This document shows positions 8,623-14,820 of a stretch of 14,905 bases of DNA, piece after piece. Source of the stretch: an uncultured Aliterella sp. (lineage in GTDB: Bacteria; Cyanobacteriota; Cyanobacteriia; Cyanobacteriales; Chroococcidiopsidaceae). The translations under genes were made by a program, and so were the position numbers. The notes below the pieces were generated by a model that saw only the letters and a list, made by a program, of their open reading frames with translations, did no database searches and was not told the DNA's origin. Each line of letters begins with the position of its first letter. The stretch's first letter is position 1. Location: NCBI GenBank assembly GCA_905479905.1, contig CAJQOK010000377.1, positions 1-14,905 of the forward strand. The letters are read 5' to 3'.

Positions 8623-9519
8623 ATGCAAATCCGTCGCCGTCCCCCCAACCGTACTATTGCTCTTGAGAGTATGCGCTATCAGGTCGTTGTACCGGGCGCT
8701 GAACCAAATAATATTTTAGAAGAAATTGTTTGGCATAAAGAAGACGAAGTTAATCGGCTAAGAGAAAAATTACCTTTAGCCGACTTGCAACAGCAAGCAC
8801 TTTTAGCCCCCCCATCGCGGGATTTTGTTGGTGCTTTGCGTCAAGCTAAAACTCAGCCAGCCTTAATTGCTGAAGTCAAAAAAGCATCGCCAAGTAAAGG
8901 TGTAATTAGAGCAGATTTTGACCCTGTAGAGATTGCCAAATCCTATCAAAAAGGTGGTGCAGCTTGCCTTTCTATACTTACGGATCAAAAGTTTTTTCAA
9001 GGCAGTTTTAGCTACTTAGCTCAAATTCGCGCGGTGGTAGACTTGCCTTTGTTATGCAAAGATTTTATCTTGTATCCTTACCAAATGTATTTAGCCCGTG
9101 TCCGGGGAGCGGATGCTGTACTGCTAATATCCGCAATTTTAACCGATCAAGACTTGCAATACTTTATAAAAATTGCCAAAGCTTTAAAGATGGCGGCTTT
9201 AATTGAAGTGCATACAGTAGATGAACTTGATCGCGTTTTAGCAATAGATGGTGTGGCGCTAGTTGGGATTAATAATCGTAACCTGGCAGATTTTTCTGTT
9301 GATTTGCAAAATACCTGCTCGATATTGGCAGCACGAGGACAGCAATTACAAGAGCGAGATATTTTAGTTGTCAGCGAGTCGGGATTGCATCAAGCTGCTG
9401 ATTTGGCATTGGTAGGAAAAGCAGGAGCAAAGGCGGTGTTAATTGGAGAATCGCTCATTAAACAGCCAGATATCGAAAATGCGATCGCGCAATTATTTGG
9501 GGATAACAAACAAAAATAG
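8623..9519 (+). CDS. trpC: Indole-3-glycerol-phosphate synthase
   Basis: TrpC closes the ring of 1-(2-carboxyphenylamino)-1-deoxyribulose 5-phosphate to indole-3-glycerol phosphate in tryptophan synthesis. The 298-aa protein is a single TIM barrel with the extended N-terminus typical of cyanobacteria ('MQIRRRPPN...'). Active-site motifs seen are [11 protein letters not shown] (83-93, with E84 and K86), LLCKDFI (143-149, with the general-acid Lys K146), IEVHT (E195), GINNRNL (215-221), SESG (251-254) and LIGESLI near the C-terminus. The start ATG has no Shine-Dalgarno; the 23-bp gap from lpdA is T-rich. The last codons overlap functional parts of the oppositely transcribed rnpB: the stop codon TAG ends at 9519, where the paired 3' end of the RNase P RNA begins, and the final A-rich codons specify a U-rich flank for rnpB. 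Probable transcript end: the palindrome at 9567-9598. Confidence 0.97.
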   Translation: MQIRRRPPNRTIALESMRYQVVVPGAEPNNILEEIVWHKEDEVNRLREKLPLADLQQQALLAPPSRDFVGALRQAKTQPALIAEVKKASPSKGVIRADFDPVEIAKSYQKGGAACLSILTDQKFFQGSFSYLAQIRAVVDLPLLCKDFILYPYQMYLARVRGADAVLLISAILTDQDLQYFIKIAKALKMAALIEVHTVDELDRVLAIDGVALVGINNRNLADFSVDLQNTCSILAARGQQLQERDILVVSESGLHQAADLALVGKAGAKAVLIGESLIKQPDIENAIAQLFGDNKQK

Positions 9520-9935
9520 GGAAAGAGTCGGACATAAGCCGGGTTCTGTTCTGATGAATAACGTAGAGACGTAGCGGTGCTACGTCTTTTTTTGTTTTCG
9601 CACCAGGGCGGTTATCTATCTGGGACGATTGTTACCAAGCGCCTCAAGCGGTTCTTAGGCAGTGGAATAGGGAAAAGACCAACCATTATCCCTTTGACCT
9701 TGCTTCCAACCGGGGTTTACCGAGCCAGCGTCTCTCGGCGCTGCTGGTGCGCTCTTACCGCACCTTTGCACCCTTACCATTTTCCCATAGAAAACGGCGG
9801 TATTTTTCTGTGGCACTATCCTCACGATCGCTCGCACTGGGCGTTACCCAGCAAGTTTGGTCTTTCGGAAGCCCGGACTTTCCTCAAATTAGCTGCCTTG
9901 CCTAATTTGCAACCACCTGCGCCTACTCTTTCCCC
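9519..9935 (-). ncRNA. rnpB: RNase P RNA (cyanobacterial, bacterial type A)
   Basis: The catalytic RNA that removes 5' leaders from tRNA precursors. On the minus strand the 5' end GGGGAAAGAGU (9935-9925) pairs with the 3' end ACUCUUUCCC (9528-9519) to form helix P1 of 10 bp, fixing both ends to within a few bases. Conserved core blocks are present: GAGGAAAGUCCGGGCU (9885-9870, CR I and the 5' half of P4), GGUAAACCCC (9721-9712) with AAGGUCAAAGGGAUAAUGG after it, and ACAGAACCCGGCUUAU (9549-9534, CR V). The length of about 417 nt is normal for cyanobacteria. No GGU is evident in the P15 region, as reported for cyanobacterial RNase P RNAs. Between the AGAUAGAUAACCGCCC block and CR V, at the P19 position, lies an insertion of about 55 nt carrying a 9-bp palindrome. 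It converges with trpC and touches its stop codon. Confidence 0.95.
9567..9598 (+). terminator. Intrinsic terminator for trpC, embedded antisense in rnpB
   Basis: AGACGTAGC-GGT-GCTACGTCT is a perfect 9-bp stem with a 3-base loop. On the plus strand it is followed at once by TTTTTT-G-TTTT, an ideal intrinsic terminator 48 bp after the trpC stop. On the minus strand the same palindrome is preceded by the A-run and followed by CTACGTT, so it should not terminate rnpB. The surrounding ACGTAGAGACGTAGC... sequence resembles a palindromic repeat family dispersed in cyanobacterial genomes; copy number cannot be tested here. Confidence 0.75.
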
Positions 9936-9941
9936 ATATTT

Positions 9942-9969
9942 AGTGTAGTCGCGCCTGGTACAGTTACAA
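9942..9969 (-). promoter_or_regulatory. Candidate rnpB promoter
   Basis: Minus-strand TTGTAA (9964-9969) and TACACT (9942-9947) are separated by 16 bp. The -10 box ends six bases before the deduced RNA 5' end at 9935. Each hexamer matches the sigma-70 consensus at 4 of 6 positions, and placement relative to P1 supports it. Confidence 0.55.
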
Positions 9970-9990
9970 TATTCTATTAGCCAAATATTG

Positions 9991-10038
9991 GAAAAAAATA
10001 ACCTAAATCTGTACCATATAAACCTAGTACAGATTTAG
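9991..10038 (-). terminator. Probable intrinsic terminator of the small protein gene at 10150-10494
   Basis: CTAAATCTGTAC (10003-10014) and GTACAGATTTAG (10027-10038) are perfect 12-bp inverted arms around a 12-base loop. On the minus strand the hairpin is followed by GTTATTTTTTTC. This is the orientation expected for a terminator 112 bp past the small gene's stop and just before the rnpB promoter. The stem is AT-rich and the loop large, so an operator for rnpB is an alternative. Confidence 0.5.
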
Positions 10039-10149
10039 AAACTAATTACAAACTAAGATAATGCTGCAAAATTCTCAGGCGTACTTTTTCGTGGGCGATA
10101 CCAATACGGCGTTCAAAAGTTCTTAGTATCGACCCTGTTTATAGAAAGC

Positions 10150-10494
10150 CTAATTGTCACCAGCACTTCTTTTAGCTGTGTCAGGGTATAGCGCACCAAA
10201 GTCTTTTACGGCTTCTGCTGATTCTTTGGCAATTTTATTAACTCGTTCCCCAGGATCGCCTTTTGTTTCTTGCGCTTCTTGCTGCCATTCTCCCATAGTC
10301 TTCGGTCTTTGGGAATTGTCCTGATGTGTTACTTCGTCTATCTTCCTGGTTACAGCTTTGGTATTACGATCTTGAGCAACATTAGTTGTAAGTAATAGAA
10401 ACCCAACTAAAACAACACTCAAAAAACGCATTACTTGGACTTTCTTAAGCAAGGAACTAATACCAGTAATTGCCCTAGAAATTATATTTGTCAT
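10150..10494 (-). CDS. Small membrane-anchored or exported hypothetical protein
   Basis: A 114-aa protein of unknown function. The start at 10494 is chosen because GGAG (10504-10507) precedes it by 9 bases; an in-frame ATG at 10509 would add five residues but contains that GGAG itself. Residues about 1-17 are a basic amphipathic stretch ending in 'SLLKKVQVMRF'. Residues about 22-38 ('RFLSVVLVGFLLLTTNV') form one hydrophobic segment, either an uncleaved anchor or a signal peptide. No lipobox Cys is present. The remaining 75 residues are hydrophilic and charged ('TMGEWQQEAQETKGDPGE', 'KIAKESAEAVKDFGALYP'), probably periplasmic or lumenal and partly helical. The layout resembles small cyanobacterial proteins with an 'LKK...FL.G..LL' start (DUF6658-like), but I cannot confirm this. 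It appears to be a single-gene unit ending at the hairpin at 9991-10038. The 273 bp upstream (10495-10767) hold no other gene I can support. Confidence 0.7.
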   Translation of the reverse strand: MTNIISRAITGISSLLKKVQVMRFLSVVLVGFLLLTTNVAQDRNTKAVTRKIDEVTHQDNSQRPKTMGEWQQEAQETKGDPGERVNKIAKESAEAVKDFGALYPDTAKRSAGDN

Positions 10495-10767
10495 GACACA
10501 AGGCTCCATTATATTATTAATACTGTTCGCAGCGATTTGAGTTTATTGGCTGGCTTTAATCACAGGTTAGTTATAGAATTTGGGAAAAATCCATCTTACT
10601 TCCTAATCAATTACCTTTGCTGGAACACAAATGTAAGATTAGCCTTAAACACGACAATCGTTCCTCTAACAGAAGACATAAATTATTCAATTAGATTGGT
10701 TGCATCCGCTCTTATTGGCATGAATAACCTATATAGATACTTGCACTGCTAAGGCAGAGAATGTCAA

Positions 10768-11592
10768 TTATCTAATTAGCCTTCTACCTGGACGGGGGGC
10801 ATTTCCACCCAATACTTGCAAGCGTTGAGTTACTTGAGTTAAACCGTCTCCCCGCACTACTACCGCCGATAACCAGCGATCGCTTCCATTGGCTGGAGCG
10901 CGACCAATTTTAAACAAACCACCCGCCGGGAGCAATTCTAGCCTTACTTGAGTGGGGTTAAAATACTGACCTGTGGCTACAGCCTCCTCAATGGCTGCTC
11001 CTAGTAAATAATCGTCTTTGAGTGGCTCAACTACAACAGCGTCAAAGTTATACTGCTGTCCGGGTTTAACGCTTTGTGGCAGCTTAATATCAAGGGTGGG
11101 CGGCTTTGTTCCGGTGCTTAATTGGCTGCGTTCCGCTAAAACTTCTTGTCTGACAACTTTTTGATTTTCATAGCGCTGACGGCTTCTAATTGTGGCTTTG
11201 AGTGCTAAGTTGCGGTTGTCTTGAGTTTGCGTACCAGTAATATTTGTAATAGTTTCGGCAACAATCCCATTGCCTTCGGCTTGCCAAGATTGCAACTGTG
11301 TTTTGTATGTTAATTGTGGGTATTGCTTCCATAACCCAGTTAAAGCTTTTTCTAAATCTTGGTAAGTTAAGCCATCTGTATGAGTAAAATTTGGGCTATA
11401 AAATTGCATTACGGCTTTGATATCTTTTTGGTTAGCCGCCGCGTCAATTTGAACTAACATATTTTGCAACTGTGGCGGTGCGGTAGCTGGAGGAGCGGCG
11501 ATAGTGCGATCGCCTATTGTTACCGCCATCAGTAATCCCAAGCTTAGAGAAACTAAGCGGTTTAAGTAAGAAAAATTTAGAACTGTTCGCAT
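10768..11592 (-). CDS. Secreted NTF2/SnoaL-like domain protein
   Basis: A 274-aa protein. The open frame extends further upstream, but the start at 11592 is preferred: it places a signal peptide at residues 1-33 (hydrophobic core 'LVSLSLGLLMAVTIG', probable cleavage after 'TIAA'), and it avoids running 200 bp into the oppositely oriented murG. Residues about 40-140 look like a cystatin/NTF2-type cone fold: 'MLVQIDAAANQKDIKAVMQF' opens it, then 'YSPNFTHTDGLTYQDLEKAL', then strands ending 'TIRSRQRYENQKVV'. NTF2-like domains bind small ligands or act as non-catalytic protein modules; no catalytic residues can be named. Residues about 170-274 form a second, beta-rich region containing 'VKPGQQYNFDAVVVEPLKDD' and a basic C-terminus. 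Function unknown; probably periplasmic. It is divergent from murG with only 53 bp between start codons, so the two promoters overlap. Confidence 0.78.
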   Translation of the reverse strand: MRTVLNFSYLNRLVSLSLGLLMAVTIGDRTIAAPPATAPPQLQNMLVQIDAAANQKDIKAVMQFYSPNFTHTDGLTYQDLEKALTGLWKQYPQLTYKTQLQSWQAEGNGIVAETITNITGTQTQDNRNLALKATIRSRQRYENQKVVRQEVLAERSQLSTGTKPPTLDIKLPQSVKPGQQYNFDAVVVEPLKDDYLLGAAIEEAVATGQYFNPTQVRLELLPAGGLFKIGRAPANGSDRWLSAVVVRGDGLTQVTQRLQVLGGNAPRPGRRLIR

Positions 11593-11645
11593 AAATGATA
11601 GCTTGGTTAGTTGTTCGATTTTAAAGCAATTAAGGTAAAAATTAG

Positions 11646-12713
11646 ATGGTAACACCGATAAAATTACTAATTGCTGCAAGCGGTACGGGTGGGCATTTAT
11701 TTCCGGCGATCGCAGTAGCGGAACAATTGAGCGATTATCAAATTGAATGGTTAGGTGTCCCCAATCGGCTAGAAACTCAGTTAGTCTCGTCTCAGTATCC
11801 ATTAAATACCGTTGCGGTGGAGGGTTTTCAGCAAAAGCTGGGTTTAGCAACGTTCAAAATTGTAACTCGCTTAGTTGGGTCGATTTTTGAAGTACGAAAG
11901 CTGTTAAAAAAAGGCAATTTTCAAGGATTATTCACTACAGGCGGTTATATTTCGGCTCCATCCGTCATTGCGGCGCGATCTCTTGGCTTACCAGTAATTT
12001 TCCACGAATCTAATGTTTTACCAGGGAAAGTTACTCGCACTTTTAGCCGTTTTTGCAACGTAGTAGCAATTGGGTTTGAAAGCGCCGCTAAGTATTTACC
12101 TAACGTAAAAACGATTTATACAGGTACACCCGTGCGATCGCAGTTTCGTTTGCAGCAATTACCCTTAGAATTGCAAATTCCTGAAAATGTGCCGTTAATT
12201 GTCGTTTTTGGGGGTTCTCAAGGAGCGGTAGCAGTAAATAAGCTAGTACGTGAATGCGTCCCGGTTTGGTGTGCTGCGGGTGCTTGGGTGGTACACCTGA
12301 CAGGCGATAAAGATCCCGATGCTGGGAGTTTGAATCATCCTCAATATTTAACTATGCCTTTTTATGACAATATGGCAGCTTTGCTAACACGGGCAAATCT
12401 AGCTATTAGTCGCGCAGGTGCGGCTAGTCTAACCGAATTAGCCGTAACGGGAACTCCAGCAATTTTAATTCCCTATCCTTACGCGGCGGAGAATCACCAA
12501 TTTTTTAACGCCGAAGTGTTTGCAAAGGCTGGTGCGGCGTTAGTTTTCAATCAATCAGAGCTTACCCAACCGTTGCTAGAAAGTAAAGTTTTAAATTTGC
12601 TCAATTCTCCGCAACAGTTGGAAGTTATGGCAGAAAAATCAAAAAGTATTGCCATAGTTGATAGTGCGGAAAGGTTAGCAGCTTTAGTAAAAGAGATAAT
12701 AGTTAAAAATTAG
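11646..12713 (+). CDS. murG: UDP-GlcNAc:lipid I GlcNAc transferase MurG
   Basis: MurG adds N-acetylglucosamine from UDP-GlcNAc to undecaprenyl-PP-MurNAc-pentapeptide (lipid I), producing lipid II on the cytoplasmic face of the inner membrane for peptidoglycan synthesis. The 355-aa protein has the GT28 two-domain layout. The N-terminal glycine-rich loop is 'SGTGGHLFPA' (12-21, with His17), followed by 'FHESN' (119-123). The second domain has G-loop 'FGGSQGA' (188-194) and the UDP-GlcNAc-binding region 'SRAGAASLTELA' (255-266) plus 'ENHQFFNA' (282-289). The start ATG is preceded by AAGG (11632-11635) 10 bases upstream, a weak Shine-Dalgarno. The gene stands apart from any mur/fts cluster, which is usual in cyanobacteria. 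A Uma2-type gene follows after 17 bp. Confidence 0.96.
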   Translation: MVTPIKLLIAASGTGGHLFPAIAVAEQLSDYQIEWLGVPNRLETQLVSSQYPLNTVAVEGFQQKLGLATFKIVTRLVGSIFEVRKLLKKGNFQGLFTTGGYISAPSVIAARSLGLPVIFHESNVLPGKVTRTFSRFCNVVAIGFESAAKYLPNVKTIYTGTPVRSQFRLQQLPLELQIPENVPLIVVFGGSQGAVAVNKLVRECVPVWCAAGAWVVHLTGDKDPDAGSLNHPQYLTMPFYDNMAALLTRANLAISRAGAASLTELAVTGTPAILIPYPYAAENHQFFNAEVFAKAGAALVFNQSELTQPLLESKVLNLLNSPQQLEVMAEKSKSIAIVDSAERLAALVKEIIVKN

Positions 12714-12730
12714 CATCGCTTTCCCGAATT

Positions 12731-13315
12731 ATGCAAGTAGCAACAAAGCAAACTTATACTCCCGCCGAATACCTCGAATTAGAGGAAAAAGCAGAGTACA
12801 AGAGCGAATACGTTAACGGACAAATTTTTCCGATGACTGGCGGCTCAACGAATCATAATCGTGTAACAGGTAATCTATGTACTGATTTACATTTTGCTTT
12901 TAAGCATCAAGATTACAATGTTTTTATGTTAAATTTACGCCTGTGGATACCCGATAAGCAGATTGGCACTTACCCCGATGCTATGGTTATCAAGGGTGAG
13001 ATACAGTATTTTGCTAATCGAACTGATACAGTTACCAATCCATTGATGATTGCTGAAGTCTTTTCAAAATCTCCTAATTCCTATGATCGCCAAGCAAAAT
13101 TTGAAGACTACCGCACAATTCCTAGTTTTCAGGAATACTTACTAATTGACCAAACTCGCATCTATGTAGAACAGTATGCCAAAATTGGGGAAAAACGCTG
13201 GGAATTGAGGGTTTATAACGCTGAAGATGAGACAATCTCTCTAAGCTCCGTTGCTTTACAGATTTCTTTAAAAGACTTATACAACAAAGTAAATTTTGAA
13301 TTGAAGACTGATTAA
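12731..13315 (+). CDS. Uma2-family (DUF820) PD-(D/E)XK nuclease-fold protein
   Basis: A 194-aa member of the Uma2 family, which is highly expanded in cyanobacteria and has a restriction-endonuclease-like fold; biological roles are mostly unknown and some copies are associated with transposons. Recognisable parts are 'TPAEYLELEEKAEYKSEYVN' (10-29, the family start), 'NHNRVTGNL' (41-49), 'YPDAMV' (81-86, with probable metal ligand D83) and 'IAEVFSKSPNSYDRQAKFED' (107-126). That last segment corresponds to the usual 'xEVLSPST..YDR..K...Y' motif, with E109 and K123 as the likely remaining catalytic positions. The triad appears intact. The ATG lies 17 bp after the murG stop, so it is probably read through from murG, but no functional link is implied. 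No transposon ends flank it. Confidence 0.88.
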   Translation: MQVATKQTYTPAEYLELEEKAEYKSEYVNGQIFPMTGGSTNHNRVTGNLCTDLHFAFKHQDYNVFMLNLRLWIPDKQIGTYPDAMVIKGEIQYFANRTDTVTNPLMIAEVFSKSPNSYDRQAKFEDYRTIPSFQEYLLIDQTRIYVEQYAKIGEKRWELRVYNAEDETISLSSVALQISLKDLYNKVNFELKTD

Positions 13316-13318
13316 AAT

Positions 13319-13366
13319 GCGATCACCTTTACTTGAACAGTCACTCTAAAGCGATCGCTATTTTTT
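13319..13366 (+). terminator. Weak candidate terminator after Uma2 gene
   Basis: GCGATC (13319-13324) can pair with GATCGC (13353-13358) to make a 6-bp stem, followed by TATTTTTT. The loop is long (28 bases) and the second arm lies inside a HIP1 site (13351-13358), so the pairing may be coincidental. It lies between two convergent genes, where a terminator is expected. Confidence 0.25.
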
Positions 13367-13372
13367 ACCTAC

Positions 13373-14083
13373 TTAATCAAACCAGCCAATATCTTTATTG
13401 GTAATAGTAGTATTAGGACGTTCCGAAGGATCGGAATAATTAGGTAGTTTTTCAGTGCGGATTGATTTTGCGGGAACAAGACTGCTTTGTTTTTTTGCTG
13501 CACTAACCTTTGCAGTTGCTTTAGAACTAACTTCGGCAAGTTTTAGGATAGTTTCTTTTGCTTCTTCTAGTTGGGTTTTAAGCTGTTGATCATGGGATGT
13601 TTGAACTTGCAACTCTTTGATTAACTTCTTTTGCTCTTGAAGTTGTGGCTTCAACTCGGCAATTTGCGCTTGTAAAGAGGTTTCTGTTGCAGTTGGTTTA
13701 GAACTAACTTCGGCAAGTTTTAGGATAGTTTCTTTTGCTTCTTCTAGTTGGGTTTTAAGCTGCTTATCATGGGATGCTTGAGTTTGCAACTCTTTGGTTA
13801 ACTTCTTTTGCTCTTGAAGTTGTGACTTCAAATCGGCAATTTGCCCTTGTAAAGAGGCTTCTGTCTTTTGGGCGGTTTCCAATAGTTTTTTTAACTCATC
13901 GACGGCGGTTTCTACTTCTGTGGAGATTTTGCTAGTAGTTGCAGAAATATTCATAGACTGCAATTGTTCGTTAACTTCTCCATTTTCTTGCTTGTCATTA
14001 GTTTCTGCCGTTACTGGCAATTCTTCTCTAGCTACAGGTTTGGCTTCTTCGCGTAGCATATCCCCAATCCGTTTTCTAACCAT
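13373..14083 (-). CDS. Coiled-coil partner protein of ParA-type ATPase (possible McdB-like adaptor)
   Basis: A 236-aa acidic/Gln-rich protein. The start at 14083 is chosen over an in-frame ATG at 14095 because GGAG (14090-14093) precedes it by 6 bases and it forms a TAATG overlap with the upstream parA stop, a typical translational-coupling junction. The first 13 residues, 'MVRKRIGDMLREE', are basic and amphipathic. A low-complexity stretch follows. Residues about 55-190 are a long predicted coiled coil with leucines at heptad spacing. It is built largely from two nearly identical 59-residue units ('QLQEQKKL', 'QLKTQLEEAKETILKLAEV'). The last ~45 residues are basic, then polar, ending in '...NKDIGWFD', an isolated Trp motif. 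Architecture and operon position fit an adaptor that tethers cargo to a ParA ATPase, such as McdB-type carboxysome-positioning proteins (coiled coil, C-terminal Trp). No ParB-type helix-turn-helix is seen. Cargo identity is inferred. Confidence 0.8.
   Translation of the reverse strand: MVRKRIGDMLREEAKPVAREELPVTAETNDKQENGEVNEQLQSMNISATTSKISTEVETAVDELKKLLETAQKTEASLQGQIADLKSQLQEQKKLTKELQTQASHDKQLKTQLEEAKETILKLAEVSSKPTATETSLQAQIAELKPQLQEQKKLIKELQVQTSHDQQLKTQLEEAKETILKLAEVSSKATAKVSAAKKQSSLVPAKSIRTEKLPNYSDPSERPNTTITNKDIGWFD
13521..13874 (-). repeat. 177-bp tandem duplication inside the coiled-coil gene
   Basis: Positions 13521-13697 and 13698-13874 are direct repeats with a period of exactly 177 bp (59 codons). 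The first ~65 bases of the two copies are identical on the plus strand, and over the unit only about a dozen scattered differences are visible until the last ~12 bases, where they diverge. The period is a multiple of three, so the reading frame and a continuous coiled coil are kept. Confidence 0.9.
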
Positions 14084-14724
14084 TATTTTCTCCAATCTTG
14101 CTGTATTTCATCTACTACCCGACGATAATCCGCCTCTGCTTCTCGCCCATTTCTCCCCCGCCACTGAGTAATTGTCATCCCCTCTAAGGCGGCTCGTTCG
14201 TGCGCCTTGTAAGCTCTCACAAACGCCGTACAGACAGGAATTCCTAGTTCTCTGAGGGTTTTTTGTGCCTCCAGAGCCTCCCCCAAACTGCGCGTGTCTA
14301 CTTTCGTTAACAGTACACGATGGGCGACTTTAGCTGGCGTAATAGCTCGTTTGACGGTTTCTACTAAAACAGCTAAATCCATTGGCGATGGGGGTGTAGG
14401 CAAAACCAAATAATCCGCCGCCGGAATTACGGCGGCTAAGGTGGCGGAACTTAAAGCTGGTGGCGTATCTACTATTATTAGATCGTAGCCTACAACGTTT
14501 CTTAAGTTCTCTAATAATTGCGGATCGGTTTCTTGAGCAAGATCGAAGCCTATACCTTTTTTACTTTGTTGTACCCACCATGTAAAACTACCTTGACTAT
14601 CAGCATCAACGGCTAAGAGTTTGTATTTTTCTGCCAAAATACTCGCTAATGCCATAGTTGTTGTAGTCTTGCCCACACCACCTTTGCCATTACTTACAAC
14701 AATTATCTTCGGGGGCGATGACAT
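14083..14724 (-). CDS. ParA/MinD-family ATPase
   Basis: A 213-aa deviant-Walker ATPase of the ParA family, which forms ATP-dependent dimers on nucleoid DNA and positions plasmids, chromosomes or large protein cargos. The deviant Walker A motif is 'NGKGGVGKTT' (12-21), with the signature Lys14 as well as Lys19. Walker A' is 'DADSQGS' (40-46) and Walker B is 'LIIVDTPP' (82-89). No N-terminal helix-turn-helix is present, so it is the short 'type Ib' form. This form is typical of small plasmid systems and of cargo-positioning ATPases such as McdA. There is no MinD-type amphipathic membrane helix at the C-terminus ('EIQQDWRK'). A Shine-Dalgarno AGGA lies 9 bases before the ATG. The stop codon overlaps the start of the coiled-coil gene (TAATG), so the two products are probably made together and work together. 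Confidence 0.92.
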   Translation of the reverse strand: MSSPPKIIVVSNGKGGVGKTTTTMALASILAEKYKLLAVDADSQGSFTWWVQQSKKGIGFDLAQETDPQLLENLRNVVGYDLIIVDTPPALSSATLAAVIPAADYLVLPTPPSPMDLAVLVETVKRAITPAKVAHRVLLTKVDTRSLGEALEAQKTLRELGIPVCTAFVRAYKAHERAALEGMTITQWRGRNGREAEADYRRVVDEIQQDWRK

Positions 14725-14820
14725 CTAAAAAATTCCTGTTATCAATTTTTGAGTTATGAAACTGCTTATAGGCTTAAACTTCTAGAATACGACAACTAGC
14801 AACGTTTAATTTGTTTGACT
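14725..14820. promoter_or_regulatory. Divergent promoter region of parA and the membrane-protein gene
   Basis: This 96-bp AT-rich spacer separates divergent start codons and must hold both promoters. Possible -10 elements are TAGAAT on the plus strand and TATAAG on the minus strand, but neither has a well-spaced -35, so individual promoters are not called. Confidence 0.35.

Noticed and set aside
9577..9948. 123-codon plus-strand open frame (and a 60-codon minus-strand frame at 9655-9837)
   Set aside because: Both lie wholly over the RNase P RNA gene, whose conserved blocks and P1 pairing explain the sequence; the frames have no protein-like features.
10096..10131. CGATAC...GTATCG inverted repeat downstream of the small gene
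   Set aside because: Six-base arms 24 bp apart with no T-tract; the neighbouring 12-bp hairpin is the better terminator.
10435..10752. 105-codon plus-strand open frame
   Set aside because: It begins antisense to the small membrane protein, has no Shine-Dalgarno and encodes no recognisable domain; most of it lies in an AT-rich spacer.
11593..11850. 86-residue N-terminal extension of the NTF2-like gene
   Set aside because: It would run 205 bp into murG on the other strand and bury the evident signal peptide; the ATG at 11592 gives a standard exported protein.
12731..13315. Uma2 nuclease as part of a defence system
   Set aside because: No methyltransferase, toxin-antitoxin partner or other defence gene is adjacent; Uma2 genes are scattered singly in cyanobacteria.
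13521..13874. CRISPR-like or mobile-element repeat
   Set aside because: Only two long units, in frame inside a coding region, with no spacers or terminal inverted repeats: a coding tandem duplication.
14084..14095. Earlier ATG for the coiled-coil gene at 14095
   Set aside because: It would place the clear GGAG site inside the coding region; the ATG at 14083 has proper spacing and a TAATG coupling overlap.
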